Source: Candidatus Eiseniibacteriota bacterium
GTDB taxonomy: Bacteria; Eisenbacteria; RBG-16-71-46; CAIMUX01
Assembly: GCA_020633975.1 (NCBI GenBank)
Contig: JACKCR010000002.1
Span: 2,356,001 to 2,420,000, forward strand
Direction of reading: 5' to 3'
DNA length: 64,000 nt
Shown here: one piece after another, positions 27,234-36,654 of the stretch
How the letters are laid out: every line of letters starts with the position of its first letter
How positions within the stretch are numbered: the first letter of the stretch is position 1
Program-made: the position numbers and the translations under genes
The notes under the pieces: generated by a model
The model's database searches: none
What the model saw: the letters and a program-made list of their open reading frames with translations, nothing else
What the model was told of the DNA's origin: nothing

Positions 27234-30200
27234 TCAGTCGCCGGCCCGGACGACCACGAACCGCTGGGTCTGAACGTCGCTCCCGGCCCGGAACCTCAAG
27301 AAGTACGTTCCGTTCGGGAGCTGAGCGTTGTCACTGGTCCTTCCCTGCCACTCCCAGACGTGCAGTCCGCTGTCCAGCTGTCCCAGCTGTTCCTGCATCC
27401 GTAGCCTACCCGTGACGTCGAAGACCTCGACCTGCGCAGGACCCGCTTCCTCCAGCGAGAACTGGACGGTCATACGGTCTCTCATCGGATTCGGATAGAG
27501 CGACAGCACGCCTTCGGACCATTTTGGCACCGTCACGGAGATGGGATCAAGGTACGCCCGCTGAGCTTCGGTCGATCCGACGGCCTGGACCCAGTAGCGG
27601 TACGCTCCGGGCTCGGGACGCGGCGACTCGACGAACACGTGCGGGCCCGCTCCCTCGAGCAGCTCGGCGTTGACGCGTTCCGCAGGCCCCTCGGGAGAGG
27701 TCGTCTGGCCGAAGGCTCCCTCGTTTTCGATCTGCTCGCGGAACACGTGGAAGCCGACGAGCTCCGGTCCCGACTCGATCGCCCAGCGGATCACGACCTG
27801 ATCGTCGGCGGGGCGAACCGGATCGGCACCCAGGAACTCGACCGCGACCACGAGCGTCGGAAGGCTGGCCGGAATCGTGATCCACGCTTCGCTGCTGCGC
27901 GCCGACACGTTGCCCGCATTGTCCTTCGAGGAGACAGAGTACGCGTAGGTCGCACCGGCTTCAGCCGACGCATCGGAGAACGTCTCCTGCGGAACGTGAT
28001 CTGCGACGACGTGGGTGACGGACTCTCCGAGCAGACGACGATGGACTCGATAGCCCGCGACGTCTGGCTCGGGACTCGCTTCCCACGTGAGCTCCACGAT
28101 GCCCTGGCTAGCTTGCGTGTGCAGCCCTTCCGGAACGCTGGGCGGAGCAGTGTCCTGGATCTGCGGCATCGTCACGCTGATCGCGTTCGAGATCGGCGAC
28201 TGGTTGCCCGCCTCGTCTTCCGCGACGAGCGCGAAGTAGTACGTCACTCCCGGCTCGCGACCTTCCCAGTCATAGGTTTCCACCTCGCCGGACGGGCTCG
28301 GCAGGGCCACGTCGGGCAGAGACTCGAGCGTCGACCAGTTGCTGGCGTTGACTGGCGCATAGCCCCAACGGACCGTGTACTTCGCCGCCTGTCCGGAAGA
28401 ACCGTCGTCACCGGGGGCATACCAGGTCAACCGGAGCGACGTCTCACCCAGCACGTAGCCGACGAGGCTCGTCACGCGGGACGGAGGCGTTTCGTCCGCA
28501 GGCGGATCCGGATCGCCCGGGTCTTCCGGCTCTGGCTCCGGCATCTGCACGACGACTACGTTCGACAGAGGAGCGATGTTGTCCGACGGATCGATCGCAC
28601 GGACCGCAAAGCGATACTCGGTCCCGGAGAGGAGGCCCTCGACGTCGAATGACATCTGGGAGCCGGCCGGATCCTCCGCTTCGAACCCGAAGCTGCCCTC
28701 GGCGCTTCCCCAGGTAGACTCGTCGATCTCGTCGACCGACCAGCGCAGTTCGTACCGTGCAACCGGTCCCGGCTCCTGGTCGGGACGGAGGTCGCTCGGC
28801 GCGGTCCAGGTGAGATGGACCGTCGTCGAATCACTCGCGACACCCGCGAGATCGGTGATCGACTCGGGAGCGAACAGATCCTCGACGTAAGGAAGTTGGA
28901 CGACCGGCGTCCAGGCGACCGGCCCGGCGTTTCCGGCTTCGTCGATCGCGCGGAGCGCGTACGCGTAGTAGGAACCGGGGATGAGTGCACCACGGGTATT
29001 CGACTCTGCCGTGCCCGACGTGGACGGGGTCAGGTCTAGAGCGACGGGAGACGCGCCGTCCCAAGCGCCCGGGGCCGTCGGGTCTGGCAAGGACTCCTCG
29101 GAACCCACGAGGCGGCGGAGTTCGTACTCGGCTGCGGTTCCGGTGTCCCCATCATCGCCCGTAGCCGTCCAAGCGATCCGAGCGCTCCAGGAATCGAGTG
29201 CCTCGAGTGAGAGATCGTCGATGAGCGCAGGAGCGAGCGAGTCCGGCTGCGGAGGATCCGGCGGATCATCGCCACCGCCGGTGGTCATCGCCTCGGCGAC
29301 GTTGGAGAGATCGCTCCAGTTCCCCGCTTCGTCCTGGCTGCGAAGGCCGAAGAAGTACTGCGTGCCCTCGGCGAGTCCGGAAATCGTCCACACGACGGAG
29401 CGTCCCGGATCGGTCGGAGTGGGCGCGTTGGCTTGCGAGGACGTTTCCCACGTTTCGGTCGTGAGCGGCTCTTCGGCGTAGCGCATGTCGTAGGCGTAGA
29501 TCGATCCATCCGCATCCGCGCCGGTGGACACCGAGTCCATCGGGGTCGTCCATCCGAGGGTGACCGCTTCGTCGTCGACCAGGAGAACGGAGAGATCCGC
29601 GATCGCCTCCGGTGGGAGGAGGTCCGGCGGATACTCGAGGTAGATGCTCACCACGTTCGACAGCGCGGAGACGTTCTCGGCGACATCGATCGCCTCGAGC
29701 GCGAAGTAGTACTCCGAACCCGAGGAGAGGCCCTCGATGCGCAGGGTCTCGGTCTCGCCCGACTCCTGCGGAGCGCCCGTATCGACCGGGCTCGCTTCCC
29801 CGAAGTTGGAAGGCGTCAGCGCCTCCGTCGACATGCGGAAGTCATACGCGTCCGCTTGGCCCTCGGAGCCATCGTCGCCCGTCGCGGTCCACTCGAGTAC
29901 GACATAGTCGTACCCGGACTCGACCACGGTGAGGTCGTCGATCGCGGCCGGTGGCGTTTCGTCCCCCTGTGGCGGAGGCGGCGTGTCATCGAGGGTCGCG
30001 GCCACGGCTTCGTTCGACAGTTCGGACCAGTTCCCCACTTCGTCGACCGAGCGAACGTAGCAGTAGTACACCGTCGTGGGTTCGAGTCCGTCGGCGACGT
30101 AGAGCTCGGGTTCTCCCGGTTCGTTCGGAGTGCTGGAGAGCGCAAAATGAAGCGGTTCGGACGACGACTGTCCCAGCGGAGAAGTGTGAACCAGGATTTC

Positions 30201-32312
30201 GTAGCCGCTGACCGGGCCACCACCGTCGTCCGCAGGGGCCGTCCACGTGAGCTCGAGCTGCTGCGGTGAGATACCTCGGCCCGCGAGATCCCCGACCGGT
30301 CCGGGCGGCACGTCGTCGGGTGCATCGAGCACTGTCACCTCGACCACGTTGGAGAGATCGGAGACGTTGTCGCCTTCGTCGATCGCTCGGATCGCGAAGT
30401 ACACCGTCGAGTCGGCAGGCAGGTCGTCGACCCAGATGTCGTGCTGAGTCCCGATCGGACCAGGATCCGGAAGCCCGTCGATGGCGACGGCTTCGTCCCA
30501 GTTCTCCAGCGTGAGCGGTGCGCCAGACATGCGGAAGTCGAAGGAGTACGCCTGACCGGAATAGCCATCGTCACCGGTCGCGGTCCACTCGAAGTGCGCC
30601 CGGAGCGGCTCGGTATCCGCCAGCGTCAAGTCGTCGATCGGCGCCGGAGGAGTGACGTCCTGCGGCGGCTCGAGCGTGTGCCCTTCGGCGACGTTCGAGA
30701 GGTCACTCTCGTTGCCGACTTCATCCAAGGTACGGAGCGCGAAGTAGTAGTCCTCATCGGCCTGCAGGCCACCCACCATGATGACGTGCTCGGTGCCTAC
30801 GGGGCCGGGAACGGGCTCGCCCGTCACGAGGTCCGCCTGAGGCCAGTTGTCCGTCGTGATCGGAGAGAGCGAGTAGCGTATGTCGAACGACGTGGCCTGA
30901 CCGACGTCGCCGTCGTCACCGGGCGCCGTCCAGCGGAGCGTAGCGGTCGCAGTCCCTGTCGTGGAGACGGTCAGGTCGTCGACGACCGCGGGAGGAATGT
31001 TGTCGTCCGTTCCGTCCGAATCGGTCGTGACGTTGGGAACGTTCGAGAGGGCGCTCCAGAGATTCGCGTCGTCGCGAGCCTTGATCGCGAAGTAGTAGCG
31101 GGTGTTTGCCTGGAGTCCACCCACCGTGGCCGTCTGGCCACTCCCGGCCGGGAGCGGGAACGGCACGCTGAGGATCTTCGGCATCTGGGTGAAGTTCGCA
31201 CTGGTGATCGGAACCGTGGAGTACCGAGCATCGTAGACCGTCGCCTGTCCCTGATCACCGTCGTCACCGGGAGCGCTCCAATCGATGCGGATCGAGTTGG
31301 GCCCGAGGGATGACGCGCTCAGGTCCGTGATGGCCTCGGGCGGCGTGACGTCGCCGCCGGAAAGCGTGGTGCCGTGAGGCGAGTTGGACAGCGCACTCCA
31401 GGTTCCCGCGTCGTCACGTGCCTTGATCGCGAAGTAGTACGTCGTTCCGGCGTCGAGACCGGTAACCGTGAACTCCTCGGCCTCTCCGGCCGGTGAAGGA
31501 ACCGGCTCGCCCGTCGCCTGCTGAGCAGCGTTCCACGTGGCGAGAGAGTTGATCGACGACGATGCGTACCGTACGTCGTACTCCGTGGCCGTTCCCACGT
31601 ATCCGTCGTCACCCGTGGCGGTCCAATCGAGAGTGATGCTGGTCTCGGCCTCGGACGCCACCGCGAGATCGGTGATCGCCCCCGGGCCCGTCGTGTCGCC
31701 TCCGCCAGTGGTCGTTTCGATCACGATGTTGGACAAGAGCGACCACTGGAGGACGTCGTCCCCGACCTTGATGCCGACGTAGTACTGATGGCCGGCCTGA
31801 AGCCCTGAGAGAACGAAGGTCTCGAGGGTGCCGGGCGCGTGAGGAGTAGGCTCGCCGGTCGCCTGGGTGGCGGTGTTCCAGGTGGACTCGGAGAGGGGGA
31901 TCTCGGAGTACCGGACATCGTAGACGGAAGCCGTTCCGTCGAGTCCGTCGTCGCCCACAGCGTGCCACCGAAGAGTGAAGGAGTTGTCGGTGGGGCTGCT
32001 CGCGACGAGATCGGTGACGCGGGCCGGAGGCGTGATGTCGACCGTTTCACCTGACGCGACAACCTGGAAGGTGCCTCCGCCAGTCGCCGCAAACGACACG
32101 ACACCGCCGGCCGAGGAGTTCTGGCCCGGAAGCGGTGTGCTGTCCTGATACAGGTCGAAACTGGCGCCCGGCCTCACCCCGAACACCAAGTGGTCGGTGG
32201 CAAAACTCGGACGCACGGCTGCGGCAACTAGGCCCAGTCCCAGGGCCAGCCACGAACGGATTCCCATGACGGTTGCGTTCCCCCGGATGCCGATCCTCCA
32301 ACGCGTTCCCAT
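27234..32312 (-). CDS. Giant FN3-array surface protein with C-terminal sorting domain
   Basis: 1692 residues. A signal peptide ends near residue 39 (LALGLGLVAAAVRPSFA). From about residue 94 there are 12 clear fibronectin type III repeats plus a degenerate thirteenth. Each begins PPxxITDL and carries WTATGDDGxxGxA, YDxRYS, YYFAIKxxD and WSxLSNV. The acidic GDDG loop recurs in most. The final 85 residues are a FlgD-like/T9SS-type-A-like domain (LYPNPMRDRMTVQF … NGTYFLRF), usual in secreted proteins of FCB-type bacteria. The start at 32312 has AGGGAAGG just before it; ATG 32267 is the alternative. Likely an extracellular adhesin or cell-wall scaffold. It heads a minus-strand run with GT4, lyase and ATP-grasp. 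Confidence 0.92.
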   Translation of the reverse strand: MGTRWRIGIRGNATVMGIRSWLALGLGLVAAAVRPSFATDHLVFGVRPGASFDLYQDSTPLPGQNSSAGGVVSFAATGGGTFQVVASGETVDITPPARVTDLVASSPTDNSFTLRWHAVGDDGLDGTASVYDVRYSEIPLSESTWNTATQATGEPTPHAPGTLETFVLSGLQAGHQYYVGIKVGDDVLQWSLLSNIVIETTTGGGDTTGPGAITDLAVASEAETSITLDWTATGDDGYVGTATEYDVRYASSSINSLATWNAAQQATGEPVPSPAGEAEEFTVTGLDAGTTYYFAIKARDDAGTWSALSNSPHGTTLSGGDVTPPEAITDLSASSLGPNSIRIDWSAPGDDGDQGQATVYDARYSTVPITSANFTQMPKILSVPFPLPAGSGQTATVGGLQANTRYYFAIKARDDANLWSALSNVPNVTTDSDGTDDNIPPAVVDDLTVSTTGTATATLRWTAPGDDGDVGQATSFDIRYSLSPITTDNWPQADLVTGEPVPGPVGTEHVIMVGGLQADEDYYFALRTLDEVGNESDLSNVAEGHTLEPPQDVTPPAPIDDLTLADTEPLRAHFEWTATGDDGYSGQAYSFDFRMSGAPLTLENWDEAVAIDGLPDPGPIGTQHDIWVDDLPADSTVYFAIRAIDEGDNVSDLSNVVEVTVLDAPDDVPPGPVGDLAGRGISPQQLELTWTAPADDGGGPVSGYEILVHTSPLGQSSSEPLHFALSSTPNEPGEPELYVADGLEPTTVYYCYVRSVDEVGNWSELSNEAVAATLDDTPPPPQGDETPPAAIDDLTVVESGYDYVVLEWTATGDDGSEGQADAYDFRMSTEALTPSNFGEASPVDTGAPQESGETETLRIEGLSSGSEYYFALEAIDVAENVSALSNVVSIYLEYPPDLLPPEAIADLSVLLVDDEAVTLGWTTPMDSVSTGADADGSIYAYDMRYAEEPLTTETWETSSQANAPTPTDPGRSVVWTISGLAEGTQYFFGLRSQDEAGNWSDLSNVAEAMTTGGGDDPPDPPQPDSLAPALIDDLSLEALDSWSARIAWTATGDDGDTGTAAEYELRRLVGSEESLPDPTAPGAWDGASPVALDLTPSTSGTAESNTRGALIPGSYYAYALRAIDEAGNAGPVAWTPVVQLPYVEDLFAPESITDLAGVASDSTTVHLTWTAPSDLRPDQEPGPVARYELRWSVDEIDESTWGSAEGSFGFEAEDPAGSQMSFDVEGLLSGTEYRFAVRAIDPSDNIAPLSNVVVVQMPEPEPEDPGDPDPPADETPPSRVTSLVGYVLGETSLRLTWYAPGDDGSSGQAAKYTVRWGYAPVNASNWSTLESLPDVALPSPSGEVETYDWEGREPGVTYYFALVAEDEAGNQSPISNAISVTMPQIQDTAPPSVPEGLHTQASQGIVELTWEASPEPDVAGYRVHRRLLGESVTHVVADHVPQETFSDASAEAGATYAYSVSSKDNAGNVSARSSEAWITIPASLPTLVVAVEFLGADPVRPADDQVVIRWAIESGPELVGFHVFREQIENEGAFGQTTSPEGPAERVNAELLEGAGPHVFVESPRPEPGAYRYWVQAVGSTEAQRAYLDPISVTVPKWSEGVLSLYPNPMRDRMTVQFSLEEAGPAQVEVFDVTGRLRMQEQLGQLDSGLHVWEWQGRTSDNAQLPNGTYFLRFRAGSDVQTQRFVVVRAGD
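27500..32033 (-). repeat. Tandem FN3-coding modules
   Basis: Roughly 13 divergent repeats of about 330-400 bp each encode FN3 domains. Conservation is at protein level (GDDG, YYFA, LSNV) with some DNA similarity around TCGTCACCGG. Such arrays can expand or contract by recombination. Confidence 0.75.
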
Positions 32313-32620
32313 CTGCCTTCCCTGGCAAAAGTCGCGCCACTGTCGTGGAAGATCGTCTATTTGGAGAATGCCCCGTCTGCTGGAAGTTATCGAAACGACA
32401 GGGGCTTGTCTTCACCCTTTCTCGCGAATTTTGAGCCGAAATGGCCAGAATTTACACCTACATTCGTTCGCTCCAGCCGAATCTGGCCGAGCATAGTGCA
32501 ATGCGATCGTTGCGAAATCGACGAGGCTGACCAGTTTCTGGCCGGGAGGACCCGGGGACATTCTCCACGATCGTTACGAATTTCACGATCTAGCGGATCG
32601 GCCATCGTGCCCGAGATCGG
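32313..32620. other. Intergenic region upstream of FN3 gene
   Basis: 308 bp between the Omp85 gene stop and the FN3 protein start, both on the minus strand. It is less GC-rich than the flanks (AT-rich at 32380-32470) and presumably holds the FN3 operon promoter. I cannot pick convincing -35/-10 boxes. No gene, RNA motif or clear terminator was seen. Confidence 0.3.
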
Positions 32621-34573
32621 TCAGAAGAAGGTCGTTCCTGTGGAGAAATGGAAGCGGGGAGGGCCCGCGAACCGGTCCGTGAGCGGAAAGCCGATGTCCG
32701 CCCGAGCGTAGCCCAGCCTCGACCGCCATCGAAGGCCAGCGCCGGCACCTACGGAGAGACGGCTCAGGCGGAGATCCTCCTGCCGGTTCTCCAGCTGCCC
32801 GATGTCGACGAATCCGGCAATCCCGACCGAGCGCCACACTCGATGCTCAGCCTCCACGCCACCAAGGAAGAGGATGCGACCACCCTCCGGTTCACCAGAG
32901 TCGTCCTGCGGGCCGATCCCGTCGCCCGGAAAGCCACGCAGATCTTCCGTCCCGCCGGCGAAGAACCGTTCTGAGAGGGGAATCTCGTTTCCGCTCTCGT
33001 GGCTTCTCAGCACACCGACCAGGGCCCTAGCCTGGCCCAACACGCCGGCGCCGAGCGGGTGGTACCCGCGGACCTGGAACTCGATCCGAGTGAAGTCCTC
33101 GCTGCTCCCGAAGAGCGGCGAAACCCAGTCGTGGGAGAACCGCACGTATCGTCCCCGCGTTGGGCCCAGGAGGCGGTCCCGGGTGTCCTTCGAGAGAGCC
33201 ACTCCCAGCTGTCCGATCCGAACCGGCTTGTCATCGCGATCGGCCTTCGAGCTGAGGACCCTGGCCCGCTCCGCGAGGAAGCCCAGCTCGAGCTTCCAGA
33301 CTTCTTCGATCTCGCGAACCAAGGCCACCTCTCCCCGTTCGCGCTCGATCTCGTACCGGCTCGGGAACACCTTCTCGTAGGTCGTGGAGAGACGGAGGCC
33401 GACCCTGCGGTGGAGGACCCAGGGCAAGAACGCACCGGCCTCGAGCATCCGCCTCTCTTGCCCAACGACCATGCCGACAGCGAGCCGGATCGCCCGTCCG
33501 TGGAAGTTCGCTTGCTCGATACTCGCGCCGAGGTGGAGCCGATCGATCGAGCCGTATCCGAAACCGCTGGCGAGCCGGCCACCAGGGGCTTCTTCGACGC
33601 GCACGTGGACCGCACGGAAGCCGTGCCGATGAGAATACGGCGCGATCCCAACCTTCACGTCGCTGAAGATCCCGAGGTTTCGCAGTCGTTCTTCGGATCG
33701 TCGCAGCTCGGAGAGACGCAGAGGATCGCCGTCACGAACGAGCAGCTCTCGTCGGACCACATCTCGCCGGGTCTTGTCCACGCCGTCGATCCGAAGTCCC
33801 TCCGCTCGCACGAGTGGCCCTGCGTGAACGACCACCTTGATCTCCGCGCGCCGGTCGGCCTCGTCGCGACGCACGAGGAACTCGACTTCTGCGTCGTGAC
33901 GCCCCCACTCCGCCAGCCTCGCGACCATCTCCTCCCTCAGCATCGGGAGGAGGCGCCAACGCGCAGGCTCGCCAGGATTCGGTACCAGGACGCGAAGACT
34001 GTCCCTCAGCCCACTCCGGGCCGGGTTCACCACCAGGCGAGATTGGATCCACTCCCAACGCGGACCTTCCTCGATACCAACTCGCAGGACGACTCGACCA
34101 GGTCGCTCTTCCTCCACGAGCCCGGTGACCTCCGCAGCATCGAACCCTTCCTGCCGGTAGAACTGCTCGAGCCGACCCAGGTCCGCCCTCCAGTCGGACA
34201 TCGTGAACCGGCTCTCATGCCCCCACGATTTCGGATGGAGGCGCATCCACCGGAACAGCTCTTCCCGTCGAAACGTGAGTCCTTCCGGAAAGATCACATC
34301 CTCTACGACGACGGGACCCGAGAACGGCGACTCTGGAGCCGACCCGTCGTCGTCCGGAGCGGTCATCCCCGCCGGAGCGACTATCTCGGGTGTTGCTTCC
34401 TCCTCGGCAGCCGCGCGGTTCGAGAGCACGGTGACGAACAGCGCGAGAAGGACGGCGATCGGAAGCAACCTGGAGACGCGTGCGCCGCGCACGTTCGATG
34501 CTGTTGCACCGGTAACATCCGCAGCCCGCCCCGGTGCGCCGCAACCGCGACGTCTCCCCCGTGCGCTCCTCAT
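32621..34573 (-). CDS. Omp85/TamA-type outer-membrane assembly protein
   Basis: 650 residues from ATG 34573, which overlaps the previous gene's TGA. The frame extends upstream but that part is low-complexity Arg-rich shadow. A signal peptide (LLPIAVLLALFVTVLSNRAAA) is followed by two or three POTRA-like beta-alpha-alpha-beta units (VVVEDVIFPEGL, VEFLVRRDEADRRAEIKVVV, EGLRIDGVDKTRRDVVRRELL … ERLRNLGIFSDVKV). The C-terminal half is a bacterial surface-antigen barrel (FGYGSIDRLHLGAS … SERFFAGGTEDLRGFPGDGIGP) ending in phenylalanine (TGTTFF), the outer-membrane beta-signal. The L-R-G-F-x-G motif is diagnostic for Omp85. It could assemble barrels or translocate polypeptide; it is more TamA-sized than BamA. 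Confidence 0.9.
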   Translation of the reverse strand: MRSARGRRRGCGAPGRAADVTGATASNVRGARVSRLLPIAVLLALFVTVLSNRAAAEEEATPEIVAPAGMTAPDDDGSAPESPFSGPVVVEDVIFPEGLTFRREELFRWMRLHPKSWGHESRFTMSDWRADLGRLEQFYRQEGFDAAEVTGLVEEERPGRVVLRVGIEEGPRWEWIQSRLVVNPARSGLRDSLRVLVPNPGEPARWRLLPMLREEMVARLAEWGRHDAEVEFLVRRDEADRRAEIKVVVHAGPLVRAEGLRIDGVDKTRRDVVRRELLVRDGDPLRLSELRRSEERLRNLGIFSDVKVGIAPYSHRHGFRAVHVRVEEAPGGRLASGFGYGSIDRLHLGASIEQANFHGRAIRLAVGMVVGQERRMLEAGAFLPWVLHRRVGLRLSTTYEKVFPSRYEIERERGEVALVREIEEVWKLELGFLAERARVLSSKADRDDKPVRIGQLGVALSKDTRDRLLGPTRGRYVRFSHDWVSPLFGSSEDFTRIEFQVRGYHPLGAGVLGQARALVGVLRSHESGNEIPLSERFFAGGTEDLRGFPGDGIGPQDDSGEPEGGRILFLGGVEAEHRVWRSVGIAGFVDIGQLENRQEDLRLSRLSVGAGAGLRWRSRLGYARADIGFPLTDRFAGPPRFHFSTGTTFF

Positions 34574-35088
34574 CGGAAGGTTTGCTCCCGATCGAGAACG
34601 ATCCGGGACTCTCCTCGTTCCCGTGCCTCGGACCGGACGACCAGTCCGCCCACGATCTCGTACTCGACACGGATCATCCGCTGGGACGAAGAGCGGTAAC
34701 CGGTGAAGGAGGAGATCTGGAGCCGGTCCCCGACCCGTTTCGACGCGCGGATCCGGGACGATCCAAGCCGGAGTTCGCCGAGTCCGAACCACTCCTCTGC
34801 CCGGTCCTCGGCTGATCCGCGAAGACCGTCCCGCGCCACCATCCATCGCCAGTCGTCGAACCAGAAGCTAGGGCCGGAGACGGGGACCACCGGTTCTACA
34901 TCGAGCGCTTCCCAACGCCCGGACCTCGGCTCGAAGCGGAGCCCGTCGTCGTATACCCACCCTTCTTCGAGCATCGGTTCGAGAAGAGGAAGGCCCGGGA
35001 CGAGCACGCTCGCCGTACAATGCGCGGCCGACAGGAAGGGAAGGAGCGCGAAGACCGCGAACCAGGACGCGCGACGCCGACCGTTCAT
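34570..35088 (-). CDS. Small secreted protein of unknown function
   Basis: 172 residues from ATG 35088, four bases after the amidohydrolase stop. An N-terminal signal peptide (RRRASWFAVFALLPFLSAAHC) leads into a beta-rich region (EEGWVYDDGLRFEP, SGPSFWFDDWRWMVARDG, RIRASKRVGDRLQISSF). The Cys after AAH does not make a good lipobox. I do not recognise a family. It is translationally coupled to the Omp85 gene (TGA/ATG overlap), so a periplasmic or outer-membrane partner of that protein is likely. Confidence 0.7.
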   Translation of the reverse strand: MNGRRRASWFAVFALLPFLSAAHCTASVLVPGLPLLEPMLEEGWVYDDGLRFEPRSGRWEALDVEPVVPVSGPSFWFDDWRWMVARDGLRGSAEDRAEEWFGLGELRLGSSRIRASKRVGDRLQISSFTGYRSSSQRMIRVEYEIVGGLVVRSEARERGESRIVLDREQTFR

Positions 35089-35092
35089 CCGG

Positions 35093-36310
35093 TCACGGCC
35101 GTCCGGGAGGCTCCGGGAAGCGTTCCAGATAGCGATCCTGTATACGGAGGAAGATCTCCGCACCGATCGGCATCACTCCTTCGTCGAAGTCGAACCTGGG
35201 ATTGTGGTGCGCGGCGTCGAGGCCCCGAGCGCGGTCTTGGGAGCCGAGGAAGAAGTAGCAGCCTGGCACTTCCCGGAGGAAGTAGCTCATGTCTTCCCCG
35301 CCCATCGAGATCACATCCGTGAGCACGTTCTCGGCGCCGACCACCTCACACGCGATCTCGCGAACGAACTCGGCCATGCGCGGGTCGTTCACCGTAGTCG
35401 GGTACCCGTCGATGAAGTCGAATTCCGCGCGTCCTCCGAGGGCGGCCGCCGTGCCCACGGCGACTTCTCGGAGTCGTCGGATGAGCAGTGACCGAAGCTC
35501 CTCGTCGAAGGTACGAAGCGTCCCACGCATTCGGACTTCGGGCGGCAACACGTTGAATGCGCTCCCGCCATGGAACGCTCCGATCGAAACGACGGCGGTC
35601 TTGGTCGGATCTGCGTTCCTCGACACGAGCGTCTGGAGAGCGACCACGACGTGTGCCCCGATCAGCACGGCATCGACGGCTTCGTGCGGGTACGCGGCAT
35701 GTCCGCCCACTCCGGTGATCCGGATCTCGAACTCGTCAGCTGCGGCCATGAACGGCCCCGAAGTGACGGCGACCTTCCCCGCCGGCATCGTGTTCCAGAG
35801 ATGGAGCCCGAACGCAGCCTCCACTTGCGGCTCGAGGAGCACGCCTTCATCGATCATCGGCTTCGCCCCACCCGGCCCTTCCTCGGCAGGCTGGAAGACG
35901 TACTTCACGTCGACGCTCGGGCGAGCAGACCCGACGTGTGCCTCGAACAGAGTGTGGAGAAGGATCGTGGTGTGTCCGTCGTGGCCGCAGGCATGCATGG
36001 TGTCGTCGTGGACAGACCGATACTCGACCGCGTTCTCTTCGTGAATCGGGAGAGCATCCATGTCGGCACGGAAGAGCACCGTACGCCCGGACTCGCCGGT
36101 ACCGGGAACGAGCGTCGCAACACCCGTCTTGGCTATTCCAGACCGGAACGCGAGTCCCGCCTGCTCCAGTTCCCGGGTCACGACGCCGGACGTTCTCACT
36201 TCGTGGAACCCGAGCTCGGGGTGCTGATGCAGATCTCGACGCATGGAGACCATGGACTCGAACCGATCGGCCAGTTCGCTCCGTACCGGATACTTCTCGA
36301 ATGTCTGCAT
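35093..36310 (-). CDS. M20D-family amidohydrolase (hippurate/IAA-amino-acid hydrolase type)
   Basis: 405 residues. Start ATG with GGAGG 5 nt upstream. M20D landmarks: RRDLHQHPELGFHEVRTS near 25-40, RADMDALPIHE near 83, MHACGHDGHTT near 105-115 (metal Cys and His), QPAEEGPGGAKPMIDEG near 140 (catalytic and metal Glu), FGLHLWNTMPAG near 163 and, near the C-terminus, AAHHNPRFDFDEG (metal His). The fold has a catalytic domain interrupted by a dimerisation domain (FEIRITGVGGHAAYPHEAVD). It hydrolyses N-acyl amino acids or similar amides in the cytoplasm; no signal peptide is seen. First gene of a three-gene operon with envelope genes, an odd pairing. Confidence 0.93.
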   Translation of the reverse strand: MQTFEKYPVRSELADRFESMVSMRRDLHQHPELGFHEVRTSGVVTRELEQAGLAFRSGIAKTGVATLVPGTGESGRTVLFRADMDALPIHEENAVEYRSVHDDTMHACGHDGHTTILLHTLFEAHVGSARPSVDVKYVFQPAEEGPGGAKPMIDEGVLLEPQVEAAFGLHLWNTMPAGKVAVTSGPFMAAADEFEIRITGVGGHAAYPHEAVDAVLIGAHVVVALQTLVSRNADPTKTAVVSIGAFHGGSAFNVLPPEVRMRGTLRTFDEELRSLLIRRLREVAVGTAAALGGRAEFDFIDGYPTTVNDPRMAEFVREIACEVVGAENVLTDVISMGGEDMSYFLREVPGCYFFLGSQDRARGLDAAHHNPRFDFDEGVMPIGAEIFLRIQDRYLERFPEPPGRP

Positions 36311-36654
36311 GACGACCTCCGTCGAATGACCGACTCGTCCCCAGACATCGCGTCCGCCTGGGTCTCGGAAACGGAAGACGGGCCGACCCCGAAGGGGCCG
36401 GCCCGCCTCGAAACGCCGGGTGTCATTGGTCGAGCGAGGTGCTCAGCCTGCCGGCTCCCCACTGGGGACCGACCGGATCCACAGGCCAACGAGCGTATCC
36501 TCGCCAAGTTCGCCTCGACCCGGCGGACCTGGTAATCAAGAGTCTAGCGAACGATCGTGTCGAAAGGAAGCATGACCTAGCCATTAGTCGAGGAACTCCA
36601 CGCGATTCGGGGTAGAATCCGGCGGAACCGTCGTCAGAAGAACCAGGGGGCACG
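36311..36654. other. Divergent intergenic region with one strong hairpin
   Basis: 344 bp between the M20 gene (minus) and the TPR-zincin gene (plus). At 36380-36404 an 11-bp inverted repeat (GGGCCGACCCC / GGGGCCGGCCC, loop GAA) forms. On the minus strand it reads as a fully paired stem with one G·U and a UUC-type loop, followed by pyrimidine-rich sequence, 70 nt upstream of the M20 start codon. It could be a leader attenuator. No other feature was seen. Confidence 0.4.
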
